From: Phytophthora quininea
Lineage: Eukaryota; Oomycota; Peronosporomycetes; Peronosporales; Peronosporaceae
Assembly (NCBI GenBank): GCA_011947345.1
Contig: JAAVTG010000629.1
Span: 1-64,000, forward strand
DNA: 64,000 bases
Direction of reading: 5' to 3'
Shown: piece after piece, positions 51,703 through 63,152 of the stretch
Layout of the letters: each line of letters starts with the position of its first letter
Numbering within the stretch: position 1 is the first letter of the stretch
The notes under the pieces: generated by a model
What the model saw: the letters and a program-made list of their open reading frames with translations, nothing else
Databases searched by the model: none
What the model was told of the DNA's origin: nothing
Program-made: the position numbers and the translations under genes

Positions 51703-54059
51703 ATGAGCAACGGCGTGGGTTTCACCGTCTTCCAGGTGCCGGGCGCCAAGACCTCCAAGCGCCCCACGGCGGCGCGGCTGGGCAGCGGCCCCTCGCTCTC
51801 GGGGCTCAGCTCGCACTCTCTGGGCGAGCCCTACACGGCCTCCGTCTCGAGCCAGGGCTCGGTCCACAGCCAGAGCCACCAGAGCCAGAGCCTCAGCAGC
51901 CAAAACGCCCAGAACCGCGGCCAGCGCAACAGCGCTACCACCTTCGCGGCCTTCCAGCCGCCCGGAGGCCTACAGCCGCTCTCGGGCAACAGCTCGGGCA
52001 TCACCACGTCGCTCAGCGCACCCTACGCCGGCACCTCCGGCAGCATGGGCAGCCACAGTTCCACCGGCAGCAACTCGGGTCTGGCTGTGCCCATGGGCGT
52101 CGGCATCGGCTTCAAAGGGTCGGCAGACGACGAACAGCCACGAGGAGGCGTCGGCTGGATGCGCACGGGCCGCGTCATCCGCGTTAAGGACTCGGGCGAC
52201 AGCTTCCGGTTCCCGCTGGACACGGAGCACCTGCCGACCACTAACGTGTCGTCGGAGCAGTTCGAGGCGCTCAAGACCAAGCTGCAGGGCGTTGCTGAGA
52301 CGCACCTCAACGCATCGGCCACGTGGGTGGACAATCCGACGCTCAGCCCACAGTACCGGAACCAGAGCTGGAAGCCGCATCTCGAGAAGAAAAACTGTGT
52401 CATCTACCGCCAGAAGGAGGCCACGGAGAGCAATGCACAGAGAAAATCGATTTTACGGGCAAAGCTGGACACGTCGCTGGAGGAGCTTGAGTACGCTGTC
52501 AACTGCTTCACGACCGAGGACCAGCGTGCGTACCTGTCACACTGCTACCAGGACAGCTTCTTGGATGCGGCCGTGCTGCAAGTGCACGAGAAGGCGACAC
52601 AGGACGACCCGTTCCAGTTCTTAGGTGTCAAGTGGGTGGCCTTCCAGAGCTCCGTGGACTCGGTGTTTAGCTGCCGAGATACGCTTATGGTTGAGTTTTC
52701 CAAGACGATGGAGGACTCAAAGGGACAGAAGGTGCTTGTGAAGGTCATGCAGAGCATCAACATGGCCGACTGCGACGGCAGCGAGCGCAACTTTGGATTC
52801 GCGCGCACGACAGGTTCGTGGGTCTGGCTGTTCCGCAGCATGGGCCCGTCCAGTGGCAAGGTGGACGTGGCAGTCTTTGCAGACGATCGCTTTGATGGCA
52901 ACCGCAGCACGCCGAGCTGGTTTGCCAATCGCGTTGTATCGACCCTTCACGCCGTTACGATTCATCACTCCACAGCCGCTGACGCCAAGTACCTCGTCCG
53001 CAGCCACATGATCACTGACAAGGCGTGGGTGCCCAATAACGAACGACCGGCGTGCTCCGTGTGCTTCAAGAGTTTTAATCTGCTCCGCTCGCGTCACCAC
53101 TGCCGCGTCTGCGCCGAAATCATGTGTGGGGCATGCACGATCGAGCTCGGTATCCAGGCCAGCAAGCTTCCATCGGGCATGCTCCCGGAGACGGGCAACA
53201 GCTTCATCGTGAGCGTGGAAAAGTTTTGCCTCAAGTGTATTAACAAGGCACGCCAGGAGCGCCGCAGTGCACTTGCTGCTAAAATGGACTTGACAAACGA
53301 TGACGACGTCCCCAACGCATATGCCTCTCGGGCAAGCGAAGTGTTTTACGGCCAGGTGCCTCCAGCACGCGGCTCAATGTCAGACCACTCGGGAGACCGA
53401 GACCAGACACCTCAGCAGAACCTCTCGTTTGCTTCTTCGTCGTCATCTACGAGCTCCATTGGTGCAGCGAGTGGGGCTGGAGGGGACAAGACAGGAATTT
53501 CATATGCAGGCTGGTCAACGAAGGTGCTGTCCGCCATTAACAGAGAGAAGCCTGCTGATGGCGCCAAGGAGCAGTCGCTGGTATCGTTGACTTCTACGGG
53601 CAGCAGCAGGAACTTAAACAGTGCCCGACACGGATCAGGAAGCGCTGCAGACAGACGACGACACAACTCGGACGCCTCTGGTGGTTCGACAAGCATCAGC
53701 TCACAAAGTGATCGCGGCAGCAGCTCCGTGTCGGATGTTATGGGCCACAAAGGGAGCGCGAGCCGATCGCGGGCGACGCTGTCGTGCTACTAGAAGAGCC
53801 TGACGACGTGCAGAACATCACGCCGCTGCCGACGTCATTTACCAAAATGGAGGAGCAGATTGCGGCTCAGCAGGCACTACTGCGGTCGATGTTTATTGAA
53901 GGCAAAAAGATCATGGAGCAGCAGCAGGCGTACGGAGGTCAAGTGCACCCGGCCCAGCAGCAGCGTTACCTGAACCAGATGCAGCCGCCTGAGGCCGTAG
54001 AGGACAAAGGGTCACTCGCATTGCCGCCGTCGTCGGCGTCAATCGAGTACATCGACTGA
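51703..54059 (+). CDS. START-FYVE domain protein
   Basis: Lipid-binding protein of the START-FYVE class abundant in oomycetes. The ATG at 51703 (MSNGVGFTVFQVPGAKTSK) was chosen over 51532 because the intervening residues resemble leader. Order: Ser/Gln-rich disordered region (51780-52100); START-like domain (about 52230-53010: FEALKTKLQGVAETHLNAS, LGVKWVAFQSSVDSVFSCRD, NFGFARTTGSWVWLFRS, VVSTLHAVTIHHS); FYVE finger (about 53020-53250) with WVPN, CSVCFKSF, SRHHCRVC, CGAC and CLKC; and a Ser-rich tail. FYVE fingers bind PI3P on endosomes. The main frame stops at 53793. The overlapping frame 53784-54059 (EEPDDVQNITPLPTSFTKME, then a Gln-rich coil) probably is the true C-terminus after a one-base indel near 53770. 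A poly(A)-like AATAAA follows at 54165. Confidence 0.82.
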
Positions 54060-54220
54060 TGTGAGCGTCGTGCGTTCTAGGTTCATGGAGGTTCATGGTT
54101 AGCTGACCCCACCGCATTTCCATTCGCTTCGACCGTCGTCCATGTCTTGAGTCAAAGTGCCTCTGTAATAAAACAGCGTTAATTTTCTTCTTAAACTTGT
54201 TGGCAAAAACTTTCTCTACG

Positions 54221-56536
54221 CTAGCATGCAATGCAACCGCAGAAGAGCTTCTGCTTGGGGGCACCAGTCGAGCAAGCGCCTGAGCGGCTGGCATCTCCGC
54301 CGCAAAGTCCAGCGTGCAAAACAGCAAGTGTCGTAGTTTCACCGTACAGAAGTTCCTCCGGGACGTGCACTTGGTACTTTTGCGCGATGACTCCTTGCAG
54401 CTGCGTCAGTGCCATGGAGTCCAAACCCAACTCTTGCAGCGGTTTGTTGTCCTCAATCTGCGAAGGCTCTACGCCAAGTGTGTGGGCAAGCTCGTTGACC
54501 AAAAACGCATGAACCTGTTCGGGTGGCGCGCTCGTGATGACCGACGGCAGCTGTGCGTTTGCTGTACCTCTTTCCGTCGGAGCCACACGAGGACCGTTCA
54601 CGTTGCGGTCCATCGCTTCGCCAGATGCAGCTTCATCGCCTCCTTCGTCCTCCACAGCAACATCGGCAATCATGTCCTCGTTGCGATAGAGCTCGTCCAG
54701 CTTCTTCTCCTCCAGAGCCTTTTACACCGAGACCGTGAAATCTTGCCACTCGTGGTCTTCGGAATCGTGCGCGGGGCCAGCAATACGACCAAAGTTACCT
54801 TGACACCGTGCTCGCGCGCGATGGCTGTGCGAATCTTACCGCACAAACTAGCCTTGCTCGTCATGGAAGGATCACGCAGCTCGGCTACAATCGCAAGCTC
54901 TTCGTCTCCGTCGCCTGCGCCAGCAGTGTACGAGAACGCTGCGCAAGATCCTGGTCGCAGCTCCTCGTGCGTCTCTGCAGTTGCTTCTAGGTCCTGAGGG
55001 TAATGGTTGCGGCCGCGAATGATCACCAGGTCTTTGATACGGCCGCAAATGAAGAGTTCCTGGTTGTACATCGCACCCAGGTCGCCCGTCCTCAAGTAAG
55101 TGACGTCTCCAGATCCACCTCGTAGCCTAGCCTGGAACGCTTCAGCTGAAAGCTCGCGCATTTCGTCGCCGTAGTATCCCTGAGCCTTCGAAGAGCTGGA
55201 GATCCAAACCTCGCCCGTCTCGCCCTCCGGCTTCTCCTCCATCGTCTCTGGGTCAACGATGCGAACATCAATGCCGTAGTCCTTCCGTGACGGCGCCCCA
55301 CATCCTATCATCTCTTTAACGAGGCCTGTTTCCGCAGACTTTTCTACCACTTTGAAAGCCTGGTCACGCTCCAACGCCTGCTTATCCACCCACAGTCGCT
55401 GCTGTCCGCCGCCACAGACATACACAGTGTGCTCGGCTAAGCCGTACGTAGGCTTCACGACTCCTTCAGGTAGACCAAACGGCACGAAGGCCTTGTAGAA
55501 GGCATCGATAGCTTCACCTTGAATGGGCTCGGCACCGTTAATCATATGCCGTACACTAGAGAGGTCCACATGTTCTCCACTCGCTAGGCCAGCAGTGAAT
55601 CGGTCAGATTTCCTTGCTAGTAACGAGTACGCGAAATTCGGTGCCTGGAGATGCGTAGCGCGATGTCTGGAAACAAGTCGAAGCCACAAGCACGGGTCAC
55701 GGATGAAGCTAAACGGCGAGAGATACACCCCAGTTCCACCGTTGAAAATGGTCCCAAGGTAAGCGCCGATAAGGCCCATGTCGTGGTATTGCGGCAGCCA
55801 CGACACCACAACTGTATCTCGTCCTGCTTGAAGCGCCGAGCTGATCGTGCGAAGGTTGTGGTTCAGGTTGCCATGAGAGAGCACCACTCCCTTTGGCGTA
55901 GACGTAGAGCCTGATGTGTACTGCAGGAATGCTGTGTTTTCAGCAGTAGGAGGCTGCGTGAGCCAGTGCTTCGCGGGGTCGATTCCTTTGGCCTCCACCA
56001 AATCGTCCGTGACAACCCACGCCAAATGCTCTGGCCAAGCCGTAGCTCCAGAAAAGGAGAATTTCTCCTTGACCGCAGCAATCTTCTTGACGTTGTAGTA
56101 CAGTGAACACGTCAGCGCCGTCTTGGCAAGGCAATTCTGCGTCACCGTCACAAACATACTGATGTCCTTCTTCATCTTGCGCGGATCCGGCGGATACACT
56201 GGCACAGCGACCACACCAGCTCGTAGACAAGCGAGGAAGGCCACAATGAAGTCCAAGCCTGGAGGGTACACGAGCAGCACGCGGTCTCCCTGCTGCAGGT
56301 TCAGCCTGCATCCAAGCAGCGTAAACAGTCAGAACTAGAGCGTTTCAACAGCAATTCTCCCGCTTTCTAAGACGAACCCTTTACTGAGCTGCTGTGGGAA
56401 GCTCGTAAAACTCCTGCGAGATTCTGCACCCGCGTATTCAGCTCCTAAGTATGATCAAACATAATACATTAGAAGAAACCCACGTGTAGTCGATAGTAAA
56501 CGGAGATCCATCGTCGTACCGAACACGTGAGAGATG
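54221..56536 (-). CDS. fatty-acyl-AMP ligase with C-terminal acyl-carrier domain
   Basis: ANL-superfamily enzyme that activates a fatty acid as acyl-adenylate and probably loads it on its own carrier domain. Main frame 56280-54670: VLLVYPPGLDFIVAFLACLR, AVPVYPPDPRKM (FAAL-type), LQYTSGSTSTPKGVVLSHGN (AMP-binding P-loop), VSWLPQYHDMGLIG, PTYGLAEHTVYV, YLRTGDLG, ICGRIKDLVIIRGRNHYPQD and TTSGKISRSRC. After one missing A in the run at 54720-54723 the frame continues ALEEKKLDELYRNEDMIADV, then a carrier domain with LGLDSMALTQLQ (phosphopantetheine Ser), ending at 54221. Short upstream exons: 56536-56480 (VRYDDGSPFTIDYTW) and from 56444 (ELNTRVQNLAGVL). Its 3' end converges with the START-FYVE gene. 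Confidence 0.85.
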
Positions 56537-56727
56537 CTGTCACGACACCGTTGTCGTCTGCGAATGAAAGCATTGTCTACGAGGAAGAAATCACCAGCAC
56601 AACAGCGTTAATATCACTCCCACCGAAGAGAACAATACATTTTTCCAGCGCAAATATCTCGATGAATACGCAGCAGCTTCGAGTGCAATCATCACCCACA
56701 GCCAGGTAGTCCACAAGACTTTCGTCT

Positions 56728-56735
56728 GGTATCAT
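56728..56735. repeat. 8-bp target duplication of element B copy 2
   Basis: GGTATCAT directly before the left TIR; an identical octamer follows the right TIR at 58173-58180. Confidence 0.95.
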
Positions 56736-58172
56736 CAGGCATGCTCTATCGGGGCATTATGCACATAAAAAGCCAAAAACCCTTTTGAAACTCTCCAGGA
56801 GTGCCCATTTTGCCGCTCGGATTCTAGGCTGTTGAAGGAGTTCTCCAACCAACATTTGCTATTACCTACATACCGACACGTTGGGAGTTGATACACGATG
56901 CATGCCACTTTCTGTTGAAGAACTACGTTCGTCTTGGGATTCTCCAAGACGAAAAGGCTAACACGAAATCGAGTGACGCATGGTGGTTGCGCCTATTTGT
57001 GGTCTGCAAGTTGACCGAGAAGATCCGCGCCTGCTTTCGCAAGCTGCAGTATAAGACGGTTACTATGCGCGAACAATACGCTGCTCTGAATGAACTCCAC
57101 TTATCACTGGCGTTGAAATTTGAAAGCGAAATGACGAAGGTGCGCCAACTGTCGATTCAGCAAAGGTCTCTGAGCATTTACCGTGATGTTGCCTTCACTC
57201 AAGAGACCTTTTCGACAAGATTGCCACGGGACACCACAATGTTCATACATGCCGTCAAGGAGCTGAAGTGGGTTTCGCTGGCATGGCTCTGGACCAATCA
57301 AACATCCACGAGCATCAAGACGGCGAAGAGGCTTTGGAAGTTTCAGCGCATCTGGCGGACATGGTAGACGAAGATACCCCGAGTTCCCACAAGGATGAAG
57401 ACATGCCACAACTCAATGAAGTAAATGAACCGACTGAATCCCAGCAATCAACGAGTCAGCAAGACTTGGTGGAAGCTGTTACTACAGCTCAGACCGTGAT
57501 GATCGACGGAATTACCGATATCAAGCTCGATATTGCAGCAAAAGCCCGCGATGCGCCTCCAACGAGGTCGATTGACATCGTGAAGTGTACGGATGGAGCG
57601 TTCCGTCGTCTGCTGATCGCTTATTCAGCAAAATTGCAAGAACACCTAGGTGAATTGGCAACCGAGGAGATCTGGAGCCAGCGCAAGAACCTGATCCACG
57701 AATACAAGCTAAAGCGTGATGTTTGCAGAAAGGTGAAGGATCAAGGTGATCTGTCGCTTGAAGACGCGTGGGCTAAAGTCGAACCTTGTGGTGAATTTGG
57801 AGCGCTCATCGAATTTGCTGTTGGGCTCGCAAGTATTGCTCCAGGAAACCATACTGTGGAAGGGGATTTCAGTACGCTAAACCGAGTAGCTGGTCCACAG
57901 GAGAGCTGCAAGCGCGTCAATACTTCGAAGTCATGGAGCTGGCGGACAGATTGGAGTCAAGCAAGAAGGTTATAGCACAACAGTGAGTTTCTGATCCAAC
58001 AGAGCGTGCGTAGGCTAACCTCACTTACATTTCCATGCGTAAGTTAGTGCCCTTTACGGTTTTCTGGCAATTCAATACATTTCCTGTGCAATGCCCCTTT
58101 GAACTTTCCCAACTCTGCCCATTTTACATCAAATCCCATCGACTTTCAAAATGCCCCGTTTGAGCATGCCTG
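56736..58172 (+). mobile_element. element B copy 2 (1437 bp, TIRs and TSD intact)
   Basis: TIRs CAGGCATGCTC (56736-56746) and GAGCATGCCTG (58162-58172); 8-bp TSD GGTATCAT on both sides (56728-56735, 58173-58180), as expected for hAT. Two overlapping frames (56888-57367 and 57268-57975) carry helical and hAT_C-like sequence as in copy 1. The near-identity of the copies shows recent activity, presumably driven by a transposase elsewhere. Inserted between the FAAL 5' end and the coiled-coil gene. Confidence 0.93.
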
Positions 58173-58375
58173 GGTATCATTTTTGTTGATCGCCTCACCT
58201 TGGTGGGGGTCTCTGCAGCCCATTTCTCCACGCGCTCTAGCAGCTCCGCCATTATGGAGACGGTTACCAAAATGAAGCCAGTCAGAAACTAATCTCAGAT
58301 TCCAAATGTAGATTTTAAGGAGGTTGTAGACCTACGACCTTTCGGGATCGCCCACCGTAACCGCCAGAACTCAAG

Positions 58376-60282
58376 ATGCGGCCCGATCCGTCCGTCTCCC
58401 AGCGGCTGCAGCAGGCGACGGAACAGCTCCAAGCAGCGATCCACAGCACCCGAAGACGCCGCCAGTCGATCGCAGATAGGGCGGCGCAGGATCCGCCGGC
58501 GAAAGCGTGGAGATTGGAGCCCGCAGTGCTGGTGGAAGCAACCAAAGACGATCCCAGCGACGCAGAGAGCGACGCAACGCACGGGGAGCAGGAAGATGGA
58601 TTCAAACTAAACGCCACGTCGGTTGCAACGTCTTTGACGTCCATTTCTCCGTCTCAATCGCGTCAGTAGCTCAACTAGCTAGAAATGACTGTAGATCATC
58701 TCTGACTTCTGTGACTCGCAGCATTGAAAAGAGAAGAGCTGCGGGATGCTAAACACGTACAAGAAGAAGAAGTGAATGCCATGGAGAACGACATGCGGGG
58801 GCTTTGGAGTGGATGCAGCAAGACGTGGAAAACAAAGCGAGGGCGAATCGAGCAGTCGGAGAGACGCTGGCCAGAACCATCCATAATATCACCGACATGA
58901 TCGCCGACTGTGTGTCTGCCGAGACTGCCAACTTGTTGTTGCATGCTGCTGCGGAGGCTACTGGGACGAAGGATAACAATGCAGGAGTGGTGGAGTTAAA
59001 TCCCGATAAGGTGGACGAGCTCGTAAGTCAGTGGGAAGACGCGCTGATGGGCTGGAGAGAGCAGTGTAGTGCTGAGAAGCAGGAGTTAGTCGAAGGATTC
59101 TCGTACTTTGAGGAGGAGTGTCTCGCTCGAATGCAGGCCGGAGAAGCAGCACACAAAGCGGAGAGGGGTCGACTGGTGCATGAGGCTGGTGGGCGACAAA
59201 GTGAGTAGTTTAATTGAAGTGAAACCCTGACGAGTACTGACTTTGACGTGTGAAGTGGCAAGTGAGGACTATGCTAGCAGGCTGTTGCAAGCGTTGGATA
59301 GCAACCGCGGCAGGATACAGAGTCTGCAATCGAAAGTTGAAGAACTCGAGTCTCGACTATCCGCAATAGCTACAACAAAGTGCCAGGTCCCTGTCATCGA
59401 AGTTGCCACACAAACCCAGGAGCTGGTCGACCAAAACGAAAGTCTGGAAAGTCGAAACCTGGAACTGGCAGCGCGATTGGAAGCGTCCCAACTCTCCGTT
59501 GCGTGCTGTGAAATAGCCATGAAAGAGCAAGCCCAGCGAACCAGTGAGGCTGAGAATTGTTTGCAAATGCTACTTGAGGAATGCCAGGCTCGACATCAAC
59601 GGCAGGAATCTCCAGTACCCACTGTCGATACGATTCAGTTGTATCAACAGAAGCTGGAACTACTCGAAAGCAGGATGCACGATGTGCTACAGCAGGTGGC
59701 CTGCGACCACGAACAGTTCGAATACGAGCAAGCTAGATGGGAACTTGAGAAGCGACAGCACCGAGAAAAGTACGACGAGGTTCTGGATGCCAGTGTCAAG
59801 GTGCTCAAGGTGCTGATTATCCGCGAAAAGTTGATGAAAAAGAAGGAGCGCGCGCAGTACAAGGACCGCGAGGAGACCCAGAACCAACAGCTCGAGCTCA
59901 CCCGCCAGGCGGCATCGCTACAGCGCTTGACAAATGAGCTCATGCACGAGAGTGCGATGGTCCTGGTGGTCCTGCAGCAACTCACTGTCCTGAAAACAGG
60001 TCCGAGCCAGTCCCCAGAGGCGCAGAATACCTGGACTTTGCCTGCGAAGCCAGTGCAGATGAAGAACATCGTTAAGCGTCTGAAAACAATCGAGGTTGCA
60101 CTAGGTCGCCGCGACTGGGTGAAAACGGCCGAGTCAGCTCTAGCGACCAAGGTGTGTCCATTTCCAGTTCGTCAGAAAACGTAATTGGCTGTTCGAAGCC
60201 CTTGCGCGGGTACATTCACCCGTTTCCTACCTCCAACACCGGCAAACGTGCTTCGATACAAACGGCCGGCTCGTGGTGGTGA
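58376..60282 (+). CDS. coiled-coil protein, four exons
   Basis: Exons 58376-58661, 58722-59200, 59256-60151 and probably 60199-60282; introns of 60, 55 and 47 bp (GTCAGT, GTGAGT, GTGTGT donors) keep the frame. The frame needs one base change in the G5 run at 58797-58801, likely a sequence error. Content: N-terminal helix (VSQRLQQATEQLQAAIHSTR), Glu-rich linker, VENKARANRAVGETLARTIH, then long heptad-rich coiled coil in exon 3 (RIQSLQSKVEELESRLSAIA, ELVDQNESLESRNLELAARL, QARWELEKRQHREKYDEVLD, RLTNELMHESAMVLVVLQQL). The short last exon gives a basic end, TKPLRGYIHPFPTSNTGKRA; without that splice the frame ends at 60184. No enzymatic domain; a cytoskeletal, flagellar or scaffold role is plausible but unproven. 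Confidence 0.7.
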
Positions 60283-60387
60283 CGTCGAGTGTCAAGAAGA
60301 ATGCCGTGTAAGTCATGGAAAATGAGAGGAAGAGGAAAGCTCTGGCATTTCACCCCCGCTTGAAGACTGACCTCACCCAGATCGACG

Positions 60388-60786
60388 ATGCATGTGATTG
60401 CCTGCGCTGCTGCACTGCTCGGGTTGGTACCGACGATTGCCTCCGCGGGTGCTTGCGGTGCCAAAAATTGCACGCTTCCGTGTCCGAGTGATCAAGTCTG
60501 CATGCTGGAAACCGTCAACTGCGTTCAAGCGCCATGTCCTCCGATTCAAGCATGCGTCGTGGTCTCAGGCGGCTCAGGAGGATCGACCGAGTGCACCAAG
60601 CAGTGCGGCGAGCTCCAAGAGTGCAAAATCCACGAGCCCGACGGAAGTGAATACTGCGCTGACTTGTGTGCGGAAGGGAAATGCCCCGAAGGAACGACCT
60701 GCGAACTCGAACAAGTGCAATGCATCCGAGCACCCTGCCCTCCTGTGGCAACGTGTAGCAACGGCACCACCACGCAGAGAGGCTAG
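60388..60786 (+). CDS. small secreted Cys-rich protein (132 aa)
   Basis: Predicted signal peptide MHVIACAAALLGLVPTIASA, then a mature part with 17 cysteines. Two homologous blocks are visible: CPSDQVCMLETVNCVQAPCP followed by PIQAC, and CPEGTTCELEQVQCIRAPCP followed by PVATC. They are separated by a Gly/Ser linker and CTKQCGELQECKIHEPDGSE. The duplicated block suggests a small disulfide-rich fold used twice. There is no RxLR or LFLAK motif. It could act in the cell wall or apoplast; effector or inhibitor functions are only possibilities. A possible oomycete initiator-like GGCATTTCACC lies at 60344-60354, about 35 bp before the ATG. Intronless and uninterrupted. Confidence 0.75.
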   Translation: MHVIACAAALLGLVPTIASAGACGAKNCTLPCPSDQVCMLETVNCVQAPCPPIQACVVVSGGSGGSTECTKQCGELQECKIHEPDGSEYCADLCAEGKCPEGTTCELEQVQCIRAPCPPVATCSNGTTTQRG

Positions 60787-61969
60787 GAAGTTTGATGGAG
60801 AATTTCACTTGGTTGTAGTTGTTTTTCAAGCATCCATACACGTTGCAGTTGTCTGCGACTTCCGCAAGACTTCGTTCCACCCTGAGTCGTTTTGCTGTTT
60901 GTGGGTAAACGAAGCTCCGCTCTCTAGACTGTACTAGTACGAACCAATAGCCAACAAACAGTGCGTGTGGAAGGCTCCAGGGATGTGTTGATGCTGTCGA
61001 ATGTAAATTCGCGTGTACCAAAGGCGAAAAACAGCACGCAAACCCTGTTACGAACTGTGTGCCCCGACACCATGAGCTGCGCCAAGAAGTACCAAATCGA
61101 TGCAGTGACGAAGAGTGAGACCGCTTGATGCCGTCGTTGCCACCGAGACTTGATTTGATCCCGTCCTCTACGAGAGATCTCCACCAAGTGATCTTGTTTT
61201 GCTGGTGCCGTACCATCGGCACTCCGTTTCACCAGGGATTGCTGTCGGTGGCAGGATTATCATTTCCTCCCAGCTTTGCCTTGCAATCGTGTGCTCGTTC
61301 GCCATCATTGCGATGGTCCGCCTCCACCTCCTTTACGAGAGACTTCGCTCGAGGCAAATGGTCGAGGCAGTGCCAAATGTGCAGCCCAAGCTACTGTAGC
61401 ATCAGCACGCAGACGCCACGAAGTGGGCGAGCACCGGGGAGCTGCGGCGGCAACGATTTGGGAAGTCGATATGTACGTTATCCGATGAATTTGCAGCGGG
61501 TACTATCGACCGCGGAACGGAGACGACGTCCTTCTTAGCTCTCTCAACGACACGCCTTTTGCAGTCGAGCAGGACTACCGGTACCTTGACTCAACGAGAC
61601 CCGCTCAGCTCAGATGAGCGTGCTCTCCGCTGTCGTCGTTTCGCGGTGCAACCACTGCAAGCATCGGCCACGAACGGCAAATCGGCCATCTGGGCGCGCT
61701 ACACATGCCTTCGCTCGTGCTCCAGCACTCAGATGGGATCGGCAGTCAGAGAATGGAGCTCCACGCCAGCCAAAAGCACTCGAAGTGTGTGGGGCAAATC
61801 CCCAGGCCGTGTAAAGTTGACAAACTCGCCCCCAGACTGCTTGTCGGAAGCGTCCTCTACGCCAGCCTTTCCGGGGGTGCCCAGCGTCGGAACGCCATCC
61901 GCCAACAGGTTGGCCATTTCCCAATCCGCTAGCGAAGACTCACGCCTGACACCTTTCGCCCTCGACACC
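60787..61969. other. intergenic, no supported gene
   Basis: Open frames exist on both strands (for example 60924-61232 minus, 61125-61538 plus) but none has recognisable motifs. The frame entering the GH131 gene is open from 61559 and is probably 5' UTR. Confidence 0.45.
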
Positions 61970-62986
61970 ATGGTCTTCTCTGCTGCGGTTTTCGGCGTGG
62001 CGGCGCTCGCGTCGTCGTTCCTCGTTGCCCCCGCGGCCGCCGCTGACCAGCCTCTTCCGTGGGATGGCCGCGGGCAGGACCTGACGGTCAAGACGCTCAC
62101 GGACAAGTACCTGACGCACATCTTGACCATGCGCAACGGCGGCGAGAACGGCGACCCGGCCGACTACGTGACCATCAAGAAGGACGGCCGCTCCCCGGCC
62201 TACAACGGCGACACGGGCGTGATCGACATCGCTGTGGACGCCAAGGCCGTCTTCAAGGAGCAGAAGAACTTCCGTCGCTCTGAGCTGGTGCAGAACATTG
62301 CCGCCAACGCCGAGGGCACCACCTTCTTCCGCACGAGCGTCATGAAGGAGGAGGCCTTTCTGAACCCGTACGCCTGGCAGATGATCTTCCCAGAGTCGCA
62401 CATCTTCGAGATCCGCGTGGACGCCACCGCCAGCCCGGCCAAGATCATCTACCTCAACAACGGCACCTACGACGCCAAGTGGGAGACCAAGTTCACCCCG
62501 GGACGTGGTACAACTTCGGCATCGGCATCTCGGCCGCCAAGTCAGGTAACGGATCCGTGCTGGAGTTCTACACGAGCGAAGGCGACAAGGATCTCGCTCT
62601 TGAGGCCACCCACGACGTCGTCACGGAGTTCCCGTCCACCTACGAGTTCCATATTGGTCTGCTGACGCTCTCGGACGACAACAGCGAGCCCAAGATGAAC
62701 GCCAAGCAGGACATCGTGTCGTACAACGGAGTGTCCGTGGAGGCTAAGGTGTCCACGGGAGCGTCCGCCTCGGCTGGCGCTTCGACCCCTCGACCGGCAC
62801 GTCGACCTCCACCTCTACCCCCACCACTTCCTCCACGGCCAGCGAGGCCTCGTCGTCATCTTCCACGGAGACCACCGAGGCTCCGACCTCGCAGAATGAC
62901 ACCCCGCCACCAAGACCGGCGCTTCCACCCCGGTTGCTGCGCCTGCCCCGGCCGGCGGCAACGAGGGCTGCGCTCGCCGTATGTAG
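61970..62986 (+). CDS. secreted GH131-family glycoside hydrolase
   Basis: Secreted beta-glucan-active enzyme family known in fungi and oomycetes. Signal peptide MVFSAAVFGVAALASSFLVA then PAAAADQ. Catalytic domain: LPWDGRGQDLTVKTLTDKYL, FKEQKNFRRSELVQNIAANA, TTFFRTSVMKEEAFLNPYAW and QMIFPESHIFEIRVD. After a one-base loss near 62503 it continues GTWYNFGIGISAAKSGNGSV, LEFYTSEGDKDLALEATHDV and YEFHIGLLTLSDDN. The C-terminal Ser/Thr-rich linker (STSTPTTSSTASEASSSSST, readable after another one-base loss near 62788) and the tail GGNEGCARRM to TAG at 62986 follow a third loss near 62905. All three breaks lie at C/G runs, and correcting them gives a sensible single protein. I therefore treat it as a real gene with sequence errors rather than a pseudogene. 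Confidence 0.75.
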
Positions 62987-63152
62987 CCGAGCTTTCCAAC
63001 ACTGTTGACGTGACGCTGTTCCTGCTGAAATAAATGTCTGCTATTCGATTGCGTTTTTGCTGTTTGTTCGCGTTGCCATTTGGCTGGTCTGGAAGTGTTC
63101 GTCACGCACGAGCAGAATGACACGCCCAACAGCAAAAACCACCAGCAGATCC

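Noticed and set aside
51595..53750. Several 100-180-codon frames on both strands over the START-FYVE gene
   Set aside because: Shadow frames in GC-rich coding DNA; only one frame shows domain motifs.
53760..53800. Programmed frameshift in the START-FYVE gene
   Set aside because: No slippery heptamer with downstream structure was evident; a sequence indel is simpler.
60515..61222. 235-codon minus-strand open frame
   Set aside because: It is antisense to the well-supported secreted Cys-rich gene and shows no motif.
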